This document shows positions 1 through 9,057 of a stretch of DNA of 64,000 bases, in pieces. The notes under the pieces are model-generated. The model saw only the letters and a list, made by a program, of their open reading frames with translations. It searched no databases and was not told where the DNA came from. The DNA is taken from contig NC_014472.1 of the NCBI RefSeq assembly GCF_000153165.2, forward strand, positions 1,113,501 through 1,177,500, in the 5' to 3' direction. The position numbers and the translations under genes are program-made. The first letter of the stretch is position 1. Every line of letters begins with the position of its first letter. The stretch comes from Maribacter sp. HTCC2170 (GTDB lineage: Bacteria > Bacteroidota > Bacteroidia > Flavobacteriales > Flavobacteriaceae).

Positions 1-514
1 CAAACTGCTTTGCCTTCTGGAAAGCTTCAAGACTTTCATCCTTGAATCCACAAGCAAATAAGAAGGTATCAACTTTGAAATCAACATGTTCTTTCTTTAT
101 TACCAATACCGGTATCTCGGCATTGCGAACAACTCTTTCAGCATTTGAACCAACAAAAATTTCCTTTAAACCGTCGGTGCCATGAGAACCCATGACTATC
201 ATATCTGCATTGTTCTTTTTAGCAACATCGTTTACTTCGCTAAAAACTTTAAAATGCTTTACTACAGGAGTAATATTTATTCCCTCTAAATAGGTCTTTT
301 TCAAAAACTTATTAAATCTTTTCTCGGCCAACTTTATCAAGAAAACTGTTTGTTCAGGATGAAAACCTTCTGAAGAAGTAATCATCGCCTGGTTCAATTC
401 CAACATATGTAGAACCAAAATTTCAGCATTATGCTTTTTTGCCAATGAAGCTGCAACCTGCAAGGCATAATCCGATTGCTCCGAAAAATCAACTGGTACA
501 ACTATTTTTTTCAT
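1..514 (-). CDS. Universal stress protein (UspA family), cut by the left window edge
   Basis: The first 171 codons are visible and the C-terminal part lies outside the window. The N-terminus MKKIVVPVDFSEQSDYAL is the standard Usp beta-strand with its Asp. Around residues 120-140 an MGSHGTDGLKEIFVGSNAE stretch matches the G-x2-G-x9-G(S/T) nucleotide-binding motif of ATP-binding Usp proteins. The reading frame stays open past the first domain (about 145 residues), so this is probably the tandem two-domain form of about 280 residues common in Bacteroidota. The start is the ATG at 514, with no better upstream start. hemN lies 31 bases upstream in the same orientation. The role would be cytoplasmic stress or hypoxia response; that is family knowledge and nothing here fixes the trigger. 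Confidence 0.9.
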   Translation of the reverse strand, partial: MKKIVVPVDFSEQSDYALQVAASLAKKHNAEILVLHMLELNQAMITSSEGFHPEQTVFLIKLAEKRFNKFLKKTYLEGINITPVVKHFKVFSEVNDVAKKNNADMIVMGSHGTDGLKEIFVGSNAERVVRNAEIPVLVIKKEHVDFKVDTFLFACGFKDESLEAFQKAKQF

Positions 515-545
515 AATGTTTAGTTTTAAAAATTAGTCCAAAAAT

Positions 546-1907
546 TCAAATCGTCATCGAGAACAACCTTGTTTCTGGTTCTTTTCGATGTAATAGAACG
601 TCAAAAGCCATACAAATATTACGTATAAAAGGTTGGCCTTTTGGTGTGACCTTCAATTCATTAAGTCCTATATCTACTAGTCCGTCCAACTCCATTTCAT
701 GTAATTTGCCCATTACAATTGGTAGTTCTGGAAAACGTTCACCTTCTTTTTCCCAAGAAGTCCTGAAGCGGCACATCAAATTCAATATATGCTGGCGAAT
801 TTTTTGATCCTCCTTAGTTAAAATATGTCCTCTATAAATAGGAATAACACCATTATCAACTAAATGCTTATACTCCTCAATGCTTTTTACATTTTGGGCA
901 AAACTGTACCAGCTGTCACTAATACTTGATGCGCCCAAACCTACCATCAATTTTGTTTTAGAGGCTGTATACCCCATAAAGTTCCGGTGTAACTCCCCAG
1001 AAATCATTGACTGGTACAAACTGTCACTTTCCAGCGCAAAATGATCCATGCCTATTTCCTCATAGCCCACTTTTGATAAAAGTTCTTTTCCTTTCTCATA
1101 CTGGATTCTTTTCTCATCGGCAGAAGGCAAATCTTCATCTTTAAAACCACGCTGTCCATTACCTTTTAACCATGGTACATGGGCATAACTATAAAAAGCC
1201 AGACGATCTGGCATTAATGCTTTTGTCTTTAAAATTGTTTCTTCAACATGTTCCAAAGTTTGATGTGGCAGTCCAAAGATTATATCGTGGCCTATTGATT
1301 CATATCCAATTTCTCGAGCGGCCTGAGTTACTTTTTTCACATTTTCAAAAGGCTGAACTCGGTGAATTGATTTTTGCACTTTTTCATTATAATCCTGCAC
1401 CCCATAACTTACTCTTCTAAACCCTACATCGTATAATGTCTGTAGATGTTCTTTTGTCGTATTGTTAGGGTGGCCCTCAAAACTAAATTCATATTCCCTT
1501 GACCTCTCAGCCAATCTAAAAATTCCGTCAATGAGCATCTTTAGGTTTTCAGGAGAGAAAAAAGTGGGAGTACCCCCACCTAAGTGCAACTCTTTTATTA
1601 TGGGCTTTGAGCCAAAAAGATTGCAGTATAATTTCCACTCTTTCAGCAGTGAATCTATATATGGGGTTTCTACTGTATGCTGTTTGGTAATTCGTTTGTG
1701 GCAGCCACAAAATGTACACAAACTCTCACAAAATGGTAGATGTATATAAATACTTATCCCCTCTTTTTCATTGCTTTCATCAAAACTCTTTTTGAGAGAG
1801 GTCTTCCATTTTGCGCCAGAAAATGTTTCCAAATTCCAATAGGGCACAGTAGGGTAACTAGTATATCTAGGACCTGGTATATTATATTTTTGCACTAGGT
1901 TGCTCAT
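546..1907 (-). CDS. hemN: Oxygen-independent coproporphyrinogen III oxidase (radical SAM)
   Basis: Decarboxylates coproporphyrinogen III to protoporphyrinogen IX without oxygen, in the cytoplasm, for haem synthesis. From the chosen start the protein has 453 residues, close to the usual length of about 457. YNIPGPRYTSYPT follows the start as in other HemN proteins. The radical-SAM cluster motif is C60-x3-C64-x2-C67 with the HemN-specific extra C69, and GGGTPTFFS (SAM binding) follows. An upstream ATG at 1964 in the same frame would add 19 residues. I reject it because a promoter -7 element (1928-1935) lies inside that extension and family proteins begin at the position chosen here. Regulation is probably by an FNR/CRP-type protein, as a 12-base perfect palindrome lies just upstream of the -7 element. 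Confidence 0.94.
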   Translation of the reverse strand: MSNLVQKYNIPGPRYTSYPTVPYWNLETFSGAKWKTSLKKSFDESNEKEGISIYIHLPFCESLCTFCGCHKRITKQHTVETPYIDSLLKEWKLYCNLFGSKPIIKELHLGGGTPTFFSPENLKMLIDGIFRLAERSREYEFSFEGHPNNTTKEHLQTLYDVGFRRVSYGVQDYNEKVQKSIHRVQPFENVKKVTQAAREIGYESIGHDIIFGLPHQTLEHVEETILKTKALMPDRLAFYSYAHVPWLKGNGQRGFKDEDLPSADEKRIQYEKGKELLSKVGYEEIGMDHFALESDSLYQSMISGELHRNFMGYTASKTKLMVGLGASSISDSWYSFAQNVKSIEEYKHLVDNGVIPIYRGHILTKEDQKIRQHILNLMCRFRTSWEKEGERFPELPIVMGKLHEMELDGLVDIGLNELKVTPKGQPFIRNICMAFDVLLHRKEPETRLFSMTI

Positions 1908-1927
1908 AGGCACATTTACAATCGTCA

Positions 1928-1970
1928 CAAACATACGACGGCTAAGCCTTGAATAATATGACAATTGTCA
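1928..1970 (-). promoter_or_regulatory. hemN promoter with FNR/CRP-like operator
   Basis: On the minus strand TATGTTTG (1935 to 1928) matches the Bacteroidota -7 consensus TAnnTTTG and lies about 20 bases before the hemN ATG. No good -33 TTG lies at the normal distance. Instead a perfect palindrome TGACAATTGTCA (1959-1970) is centred about 40 bases upstream of the inferred transcription start. That is the class II activator position of CRP/FNR proteins, whose consensus is TTGAy-N4-rTCAA. Confidence 0.5.
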
Positions 1971-2135
1971 GTTTAGCCTCGCAACGCCCATTATCAAAAG
2001 GATTCAGGTTTCATGAACTAAATCTTTAAATAATAACAGAACACAGCTAGAAGTCTTGGATGAAATGTGCCTCTTTTTTCAACTATAAAATTCGATATAC
2101 AACGAAATATACATCCCATTTCCTGTCAAATGAAC

Positions 2136-2143
2136 TATTTTTG
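2136..2143 (+). promoter_or_regulatory. Probable -7 promoter element for the nucleotidyltransferase-kinase pair
   Basis: TATTTTTG matches TAnnTTTG and lies 20 bases before the ATG at 2164. I see no clear -33 TTG at the usual spacing, so this is a partial match only. Confidence 0.4.
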
Positions 2144-2163
2144 CCCCTTTAAAACACAAACAC

Positions 2164-3045
2164 ATGACATTACTATTAATGGCCGCTGGCCGTGGAAGCA
2201 GATATGGAAAATTAAAACAATTTGATTCCCTAGGACCCAATGAGGAGTTTTTAATGGAATTTAGTATGTATGATGCCATCGAGAGTGGCTTCGACCATAT
2301 CGTGGTAATTACACAAAAAACCAATGTTGAGTTCCTGAGTGAGTACTTATCAAAAAAATTGCCAGAAGGAGTCAAACTTGATGTTGTAGCTCAAGAAATA
2401 ACAGATTTACCAGAAGGAATCACGTTCAATGGTGAACGTGAAAAACCATGGGGAACTGCACATGCTGTATGGTCTGCAAGGAAAGTAATCAATAATTCGT
2501 TTGTTGTTATTAACGCCGATGATTATTACGGCAGATCGGCCTATAAAAAGGCAGCGGAATTCATTAAAAACAATTCTAAGGATTATGCCCTTGTTGGCTA
2601 TACACTCAAAGACACCTTATCTGAACATGGCTCTGTGTCTAGAGGGGTTTGTAAAATGGATGAAGAATTCAATCTACTTTCGGTGAACGAAAGAACAAAG
2701 ATTGAACAGCTACCAAATAGTGTAAAAGATCAGGACTCTGGATTGGAGTTTTCAGGAGATGAAATTGCCAGTATGAATTTCTGGGTGTGCAATCCATCAA
2801 TTTTCGAAAGTTTCGAGGAAGACTTTAAGGCTTTCCTTAAGGATGACACCAACATCACAAGTGGTGAAATCTATTTGCCTTTTGTTATTCAGGAAATGTT
2901 GGAAAACAACAAAATCGGTGTTAAAGTATTACCTTCGGGCGGAGAGTGGTTTGGCATCACTTATGCCAGCGATAAAGAAAAGGCAATGGTTAAGTTAAAA
3001 GGCATGGCAGATCGCGGAGATTATAAAACACCTCTCTGGAATTAA
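2164..3045 (+). CDS. Sugar-1-phosphate nucleotidyltransferase family protein
   Basis: A GT-A-like nucleotidyltransferase of 293 residues. It opens with the nucleotide-binding signature LMAAGRGSRYGKLKQ (residues 5-19; L-x-A-G-x-G-x-R-x-G with the following Lys). A metal-binding INADDYYG segment lies near residue 120. Members make NDP-sugars from a sugar 1-phosphate and an NTP. Seven bases separate it from the downstream APH-fold kinase, so the two are almost certainly co-transcribed and probably act in sequence: kinase makes the 1-phosphate, this enzyme the nucleotide sugar. The same pairing is known for the MurNAc/GlcNAc salvage pair AmgK-MurU. The substrate and the nucleotide (UTP or another NTP) cannot be read from the sequence. 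Confidence 0.8.
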   Translation: MTLLLMAAGRGSRYGKLKQFDSLGPNEEFLMEFSMYDAIESGFDHIVVITQKTNVEFLSEYLSKKLPEGVKLDVVAQEITDLPEGITFNGEREKPWGTAHAVWSARKVINNSFVVINADDYYGRSAYKKAAEFIKNNSKDYALVGYTLKDTLSEHGSVSRGVCKMDEEFNLLSVNERTKIEQLPNSVKDQDSGLEFSGDEIASMNFWVCNPSIFESFEEDFKAFLKDDTNITSGEIYLPFVIQEMLENNKIGVKVLPSGGEWFGITYASDKEKAMVKLKGMADRGDYKTPLWN

Positions 3046-3052
3046 ACTTTGA

Positions 3053-4114
3053 ATGGGAAAATTTGCCAAGACTTATTTAAATTCAATATTGAGATGTTTT
3101 TCTTTGAAGGGAGAAACATTTCAGTTTACCTCTATAAACAATGGCTACATCAATGACACTTATATGGTCTTTGACGATGGTAAGCCTCAGTACATATTAC
3201 AACGAATAAACCATAATGTTTTTAAGGATATTGATGGCTTAATGTCTAACATCTTTCATGCGCTTAAAGAATTGGACAGTGACGACTATAGAAAGATTGA
3301 TTTAATTAAATCCTTATCTGATAAATCCTATTATGATGATGAAAATGGTTACTGGAGACTCATGTCTTTTATAGACAACAGCACTACCTATAACATTACT
3401 AAAAATCAAAAAATAGCATTTGAAGCAGGTAGGATAATAGGTCGGTTTCATCAGATTTTAGAACATACCAATATTGACAACTATGTGGATACCATTCCAG
3501 ATTTTCATAATTTGGAATTACGGGAAAAGCAGTTTAATTCTTCTAAAATCAAAGCAGATTCGGAGAAATTAATGATTGCAAAAAACGCAATTTCTTTTGC
3601 CCAAGAAACACTACTCAAATTACATGTACTTGGGGAATCTAGTTTACCGCCAAGAATATGTCATAACGACACCAAACTGAACAATATTCTGTTCTCAAAA
3701 AGTTCGGATAGGGCTCTTTGTCTTATAGATCTTGATACAATAATGAAGGGGTATTTTTATTATGATTTTGGCGATGCCGTTCGAACAATAGTGAACACTG
3801 CTGCTGAGGATGAAAAAGAATTGCATAAAATAACCTTTGAAAGAGATCTGTTCAATGCCTTTGTTGATGGTATTGCGGCTAATGGAGCATTTTTATCGCA
3901 AGAAGAAATAAGAACCTTATCCCTTGGTACTGTTTTTATGCCTTTTATTCACGGGCTAAGAGCACTTACCGACTACCTTAACAACAATATCTACTACAAA
4001 GTAGCTTATGAAAATCAGAATTTTGATCGCTGTTTAAGCCTTTTTGATTTTACACATAAAGCTTTGAATGAGGTCGATTTTATGGAGCGGACCATTTTGG
4101 AGAAATTAGGCTAG
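3053..4114 (+). CDS. N-acetylhexosamine 1-kinase-like phosphotransferase (APH fold)
   Basis: 353 residues with the aminoglycoside-phosphotransferase fold. The catalytic Brenner motif is H204-N-D206-x4-N (CHNDTKLNN) and the metal site is LIDLDT (D226, D228). The N-terminal INDTYMVF followed by YILQRINHNVF resembles NahK/LnpB, the anomeric N-acetylhexosamine kinases of bifidobacteria, more than antibiotic kinases. Expected reaction: N-acetylhexosamine plus ATP to the alpha-1-phosphate, in the cytoplasm. It follows the nucleotidyltransferase by 7 bases. GlcNAc produced by the sialic acid genes elsewhere in this window would be a plausible substrate, but that link is inference. Confidence 0.75.
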   Translation: MGKFAKTYLNSILRCFSLKGETFQFTSINNGYINDTYMVFDDGKPQYILQRINHNVFKDIDGLMSNIFHALKELDSDDYRKIDLIKSLSDKSYYDDENGYWRLMSFIDNSTTYNITKNQKIAFEAGRIIGRFHQILEHTNIDNYVDTIPDFHNLELREKQFNSSKIKADSEKLMIAKNAISFAQETLLKLHVLGESSLPPRICHNDTKLNNILFSKSSDRALCLIDLDTIMKGYFYYDFGDAVRTIVNTAAEDEKELHKITFERDLFNAFVDGIAANGAFLSQEEIRTLSLGTVFMPFIHGLRALTDYLNNNIYYKVAYENQNFDRCLSLFDFTHKALNEVDFMERTILEKLG

Positions 4115-4205
4115 AACATTGAACTTATTTTGTTGGTATTCTTAACAACCGGACATATGTTCGCAACCGTTCAGTATCTAACGCACACCTTATTAGTATT
4201 TGTAA

Positions 4206-5822
4206 TCATCCTACAAAATAAGATAATGTAAAAATCACAATAGCAACCAAAACCAACGAAAGTACAATGTCTATAGCTGCTATACTTTGTTTGTTGATTC
4301 TTTTGTCTTCGTCTGACAAAGTCCCAAAAGAAAGGCCAGCAATTGCCGCATAATTTGGTGGATCTGTTGCAAGACTGATACTTATACAAATCATCACGGA
4401 AAGAATAAACATGAATATCGCCATATGGGCAAAATTAATAGTTGCAAATTCCAGCAATACTCCGGATAAACTATCCTTGTAAATTTCTGCCAATATCCTT
4501 AAAGTTGCCACTATCAATCCTGAAAAAAGCGTTACGATGGCAGCTTTTGAATTCACTCTTTTCCATAATATTCCCAGTAAGAACACTGCTACAATAGGTG
4601 GAGCTATATAGGACTGAACGCTCTGTAGGTATTGATATAATGTTCCTCCGCCAATTTTTTCCATAATCGGAATCCAAATTATACCCAATATAACAACAAT
4701 AGTAGTTGCAAACTTTCCGATATTGACCAATAATCGTTCTGGTGTGTTAGGCTTTAATTTTTTATAAATATCTATTGTGAAAATAGTGGAACAAGAATTA
4801 AAAACTGAAGCCAAAGAACTCATGAGCGCTGCCATCAAACCTCCTGCCACTAATCCTTTTAGACCTACTGGCAACAAAGTCTTTACCAGTACAGGAAAAA
4901 CCTCATCGGCTTTATCATAAGATAAAACACCTTGTTTTGCAAGTGCAAAAGCAATAATACCAGGAATAAGGAAAATAAAAATTGGTAAGATCTTTAAATA
5001 TGCACCAAAAATGGCTCCACGTCTACCTATTTTAATATTGTTTGCAGCCAAAGTTCGCTGTACTATATACTGATCAGTACACCAATACCAAAGTCCAACA
5101 ATAGTTCCACCAAAGAGCATTCCCGTCCATGGAAAATCGGGGTCTGTCATAGGTCTCCACATATTAAAATGCTCGGTTCCAACGGTCTCTTTAAGCATAT
5201 CCCATCCTCCTACTTCTCTAAGTCCTAAAAATGTAATTGTAACCGACCCAAAAATGAGTACAACAGTTTGTAAGGTTTCAGTATAAATAACGGCTTTCAT
5301 ACCTCCAATTACGGTATAAGCCCCCGTAAACAACACAATGCCAATTGCACCATACCAGAAGGGTATTCCCAATAATTCCGATACTACAATTCCTCCGGCA
5401 TATATTGTAACGGAAACTTTTGTTATTACATAACCAGCCAAAGAAAAAACAGACAGAAACCATCGGGAACGACTATCGAACCGTTTTTCTAAAAATTCCG
5501 GCATGGTAAAGGCGTTACTCCGAAAGTAGAAAGGCAAAAAAAGCCAGCCCAAAAGTAATACTATCCAGGCATGTAATTCATAGTGCGCCATTGGCATACC
5601 AGATTCGGCTCCAGTTCCTGCTAAACCCACGACATGTTCAGAACCAATATTAGATGCGAATATTGAAGCCCCAATCACAAACCAACCTACATTACGCCCT
5701 GCCAAAAAATAATCCGCAGTATCTTTATTTTTCTGTAAGATGACCCAAATTGCAACTACTATCAATGCAGCAAAATAAACCCCAAGAACCAACCAATCGG
5801 CTTTCTCTAATATCGAATCCAT
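4206..5822 (-). CDS. Sodium/sugar symporter (SSS family, SGLT-like), third gene of the xylose operon
   Basis: 538 residues with about 13-14 hydrophobic helices. The segment DYFLAGRNVGWFVIGAS, then ASNIGSEHVVGLAGTGAESG and a FTMPEFLEKRF stretch, are typical of SGLT-type transporters such as Vibrio vSGLT. It would import a sugar with sodium across the inner membrane. It ends the xylB-xylA-symporter operon, 21 bases after xylA, so xylose is the most likely substrate, although SGLT-like proteins also take galactose or glucose. The start is the ATG at 5822. The convergent kinase gene ends 91 bases away. Confidence 0.88.
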   Translation of the reverse strand: MDSILEKADWLVLGVYFAALIVVAIWVILQKNKDTADYFLAGRNVGWFVIGASIFASNIGSEHVVGLAGTGAESGMPMAHYELHAWIVLLLGWLFLPFYFRSNAFTMPEFLEKRFDSRSRWFLSVFSLAGYVITKVSVTIYAGGIVVSELLGIPFWYGAIGIVLFTGAYTVIGGMKAVIYTETLQTVVLIFGSVTITFLGLREVGGWDMLKETVGTEHFNMWRPMTDPDFPWTGMLFGGTIVGLWYWCTDQYIVQRTLAANNIKIGRRGAIFGAYLKILPIFIFLIPGIIAFALAKQGVLSYDKADEVFPVLVKTLLPVGLKGLVAGGLMAALMSSLASVFNSCSTIFTIDIYKKLKPNTPERLLVNIGKFATTIVVILGIIWIPIMEKIGGGTLYQYLQSVQSYIAPPIVAVFLLGILWKRVNSKAAIVTLFSGLIVATLRILAEIYKDSLSGVLLEFATINFAHMAIFMFILSVMICISISLATDPPNYAAIAGLSFGTLSDEDKRINKQSIAAIDIVLSLVLVAIVIFTLSYFVG

Positions 5823-5843
5823 ATTCCCAAATCCTTTGGATAG

Positions 5844-7169
5844 CTATAAATACTGGTTGATGATATTTTCAAGCAGTTCTTGTTTTCCACTTTTCAGCTC
5901 TAACTCGCCATTATTTTTTGCCAATTGGTAAAGATCTTCAAAGTTTAATTTACCATTCTCAAAGTCCTTACCTTTCCCTGAGTCAAAAGAACTGTATCTA
6001 TTCTGTCTTAATTTTTCATAATCTGAGGAAGAAATAATTTTTTCAGCTGTCAACAATGCTCGAGCAAAAGTATCTGCCCCACCAATATGTGCATGAAAAA
6101 CATCATCGATATCAGTGGAATTTCTTCTGATTTTGGCATCAAAATTTATACCTCCGCCTTGTAAACCCCCTGCAGCCAGGAAAACTAACATCGCCTCGGT
6201 CGTTTCTTGAATATTGTTAGGAAACTGATCCGTATCCCAACCATTTTGGTAATCTCCACGATTGGCATCTAAACTACCTAACATTCCCGCTTTGCCTGCA
6301 ACGGCTATTTCATGTTGAAACGTATGTTGCGCAAGTGTGGCATGGTTTACTTCAATATTAATTTTAAAATCATTCTCTAATCCATACTCTTTAAGAAAAC
6401 CTATAGCTGTGGCTGTATCAAAGTCGTATTGATGTTTCATTGGCTCCATAGGCTTGGGTTCAATAAAGAAATTCCCCTTAAAACCTTGCCCTCTAGCATA
6501 ATCTCTCGCCATTGTCAAAAACCGCCCCATATGATCCAATTCTCGACCCATATCGGTATTCAATAAAGACATGTATCCTTCTCTACCTCCCCAAAAAACA
6601 TAATTTTCGCCGTCAAGAGCCATTGTTGCATCCAATGCCAGTTTAATCTGTCCGCCAGCTCTAGCAACAACATCAAATTCTGGGTTAGTCGCAGCCCCAT
6701 TCATATATCTAGGATTGGAAAAACAGTTAGCGGTACCCCATAGAAGTTTAACCCCTGAAGCCGCCTTCTTTTCTTTTATATACTCAGTAATAGCAGCCAA
6801 TCTACTCTCGGACTCTAAAAAAGACCCGCCCTCTTGAATCAAGTCAAAATCATGAAAACAGAAGTAGTCAAAACCCATTTTTGTGATAAACTCAAAAGCA
6901 GCATCCGCCTTATCTTTCGCAGCCTGAATTGGGTCTGATGATTTGTCCCAAGCAAAATCTTGTGTGCCTGGACCAAAAGGATCGGAACCCTGGCCGCAGA
7001 AGGTATGCCAATACGCAATGGCAAATTTGAAATGCTCACGCATTGTTTTACCAGCAACTATTTGTTCAGGATTATAGAACTTGAATGCCAAGGGGTTATT
7101 TGATTCCTTTCCTTCAAATTTAATTTCCCCAATTCCTTTAAAATATTCCTTATCTCCTATTAATGCCAT
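5844..7169 (-). CDS. xylA: Xylose isomerase
   Basis: Interconverts D-xylose and D-xylulose in the cytoplasm. It has 441 residues, close to the 440 of E. coli XylA. The active-site base region is FCFHDFDL with H106 and D109. Metal-ligand segments follow: [42 protein letters not shown] and [18 protein letters not shown]. All key residues are present. It is the middle gene of the operon, 10 bases after xylB and 21 bases before the symporter. Confidence 0.97.
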   Translation of the reverse strand: MALIGDKEYFKGIGEIKFEGKESNNPLAFKFYNPEQIVAGKTMREHFKFAIAYWHTFCGQGSDPFGPGTQDFAWDKSSDPIQAAKDKADAAFEFITKMGFDYFCFHDFDLIQEGGSFLESESRLAAITEYIKEKKAASGVKLLWGTANCFSNPRYMNGAATNPEFDVVARAGGQIKLALDATMALDGENYVFWGGREGYMSLLNTDMGRELDHMGRFLTMARDYARGQGFKGNFFIEPKPMEPMKHQYDFDTATAIGFLKEYGLENDFKINIEVNHATLAQHTFQHEIAVAGKAGMLGSLDANRGDYQNGWDTDQFPNNIQETTEAMLVFLAAGGLQGGGINFDAKIRRNSTDIDDVFHAHIGGADTFARALLTAEKIISSSDYEKLRQNRYSSFDSGKGKDFENGKLNFEDLYQLAKNNGELELKSGKQELLENIINQYL

Positions 7170-7179
7170 GATACTATTC

Positions 7180-8664
7180 TTATTTGTTTAGTATTAATTC
7201 CAATTCTTTTTTCCAATTAAAATATGCTTTTTGATATGGTTCTTTGTCTTTACCAGGCGCATAAGTCATTACATAATCATTGTCCATGATATATGATCCA
7301 AATCTTTCAAAATCACCATCATTTAATCCAGCAGCTCTTGCCGCCCCAATGGCGCCGGTAGTATTATAAATTTCAATTTTGTGTCCGATCAAAGTAGCAA
7401 TTGTATTAGCAAATATCTCAGCTCGAAATAAATTATCGTTCCCTACTCGCAGCACCTTGATTTCAATACCGTCTGACTTCAGGATTTCTATTCCATAAAC
7501 AAAAGAAAAGGCTATTCCCTCTAATGTAGATCTGCAAATATGAGCTTTGTTATGATTATTAAGGTTGATATTTACGAATCTAGAACCAATATCCTGATTG
7601 TTCAACATGCGTTCTGCTCCATTACCAAAAGGAAGCGTTACCACACCGTCTGAACCAACCGGAATATCAGATGCTAGGTTATTCATTTCTTCATATGAAG
7701 TAACCGACAAATTATTCAATAACCATCTATATTGTATACCTGCACCATTGATGCACAGTAATTTTCCTATTCGCGGAGCTATACCTTTTTTATAATTAAC
7801 GTGGGCAAAATTATTAACCCTAGAACTCTCTTTTACCGATAAACTTTCCGTCACGGCATAAACCACCCCAGATGTGCCACCCGTCGCAGCAACTTCTCCT
7901 GGATTGAAAACATTTAACGAAAGTGCATTATTAGGCTGGTCACCTGCTCTGTAAAAAATCGGGGTTCCTGCATCAATACCACTTTCTGCTTCTCCTTTTT
8001 CATCTACTGTTGATTGTAAACCAAAGGTCTCGACGATATCTGGCACCAACGATTTTTCAATACCATAATAATTCAACAGAAAATCGGCTATATTGTCGTT
8101 TTTAAAATCCCAAAATATTCCTTCAGAAAGTCCAGAAATTGTTGTGTTAATTACATCTGAAAACCTAAATGCAATATAATCACCTGGCAACATGAACTTA
8201 TGAACTTTATTGAATATATCGGGTTCATTCTCTTTAACCCATTTTAATTTAGATGCTGTAAAATTTGACGGAGAATTCAATAATTGAGTATTACATATAG
8301 CTTCACCCAATTCTTTAAAAGCTTCATTTCCCGTTTCTACAGCACGACTATCACACCAAATAATAGATTTTCGTAATGGAATTCCATCTTTATCAACTAA
8401 AACAAGACCATGCATTTGATAAGAAATGCCAATCCCTTTAATTTCTGAACTTTGAATATTATATTTTGTTTTGAGTTTTGAAATGGCTTTACACGAATGT
8501 CGCCACCATTCATTAGGATCCTGTTCAGCCCAACCATTTTTAATTGCCAGCATTTCCATTTCGGCTTCCGGTTCTTGAACAACGCCGATACTTTTGCCGG
8601 AGGAAATCTCAACCAATGCCGCTTTAATTGAAGAACTACCAATATCCAATCCTAGGTAATACAT
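7180..8664 (-). CDS. xylB: Xylulokinase (FGGY family)
   Basis: Phosphorylates D-xylulose to xylulose 5-phosphate for the pentose phosphate pathway. 494 residues. The N-terminal [17 protein letters not shown] is the first phosphate loop of the actin-like ATPase fold. [22 protein letters not shown] and the C-terminal [11 protein letters not shown] are typical of xylulokinases. It is the first gene of the xylose operon, so the operon promoter should lie in the 393-base divergent region shared with the GH92 gene. The ATG at 8664 gives the expected N-terminus. Confidence 0.93.
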   Translation of the reverse strand: MYYLGLDIGSSSIKAALVEISSGKSIGVVQEPEAEMEMLAIKNGWAEQDPNEWWRHSCKAISKLKTKYNIQSSEIKGIGISYQMHGLVLVDKDGIPLRKSIIWCDSRAVETGNEAFKELGEAICNTQLLNSPSNFTASKLKWVKENEPDIFNKVHKFMLPGDYIAFRFSDVINTTISGLSEGIFWDFKNDNIADFLLNYYGIEKSLVPDIVETFGLQSTVDEKGEAESGIDAGTPIFYRAGDQPNNALSLNVFNPGEVAATGGTSGVVYAVTESLSVKESSRVNNFAHVNYKKGIAPRIGKLLCINGAGIQYRWLLNNLSVTSYEEMNNLASDIPVGSDGVVTLPFGNGAERMLNNQDIGSRFVNINLNNHNKAHICRSTLEGIAFSFVYGIEILKSDGIEIKVLRVGNDNLFRAEIFANTIATLIGHKIEIYNTTGAIGAARAAGLNDGDFERFGSYIMDNDYVMTYAPGKDKEPYQKAYFNWKKELELILNK

Positions 8665-9057
8665 GGAAACTACATTAATTACTATGAAAACCGTTTAAAT
8701 TTAGTCATTCAAAAATTACGTTACAAGTTAAAGATTAAAACGATTTATGATTAGAAAAATTCGTGACAAATAATCCCTGTTTCTTAGATTGATTGTTCAT
8801 TAATTTATGGACTCTTTAAAAAAGGATTTCCACTGCTTATAGTCATCTTTCATTTATTTTTTTAACTGTTTTATCTAAAAAATTATAGAAAATTCATTTC
8901 TATTCAATTTTATATTTCAAAGAACCCGGAAGTAATAAATCAAGGCATGTACTTCTCTACAGAGAAAGGATTCTTTAATATTGCAACCGGTGATTTTTTT
9001 AAGGATTTCAAATTACTAGACTATTTTTGAACATAGTGAATAAAGTAAAATAACTGT
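8665..9057. other. 393-base divergent intergenic region between xylB and GH92
   Basis: No gene is seen. It should carry promoters for both the xylose operon (minus) and the GH92 mannosidase (plus). On the plus strand TATTTTTG (9022-9029) matches the -7 consensus, 28 bases before the GH92 ATG, without a clear -33 box. Close to the xylB start, AAAACCGTTTAA (8687-8698) is a weak match to the core of the LacI-type palindromes found at 22155 and 23208. The rest is AT-rich with no stable hairpin I can point to. Confidence 0.4.

Noticed and set aside
1908-1964. Longer hemN with 19 extra N-terminal residues
   Set aside because: A -7 promoter element lies inside the extension and HemN proteins begin at the downstream ATG.
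4151-4162. Near-palindrome GGACATATGTTC between the sugar kinase and the xylose symporter
   Set aside because: It lies between convergent genes, where an operator is unlikely, and has a mismatch.
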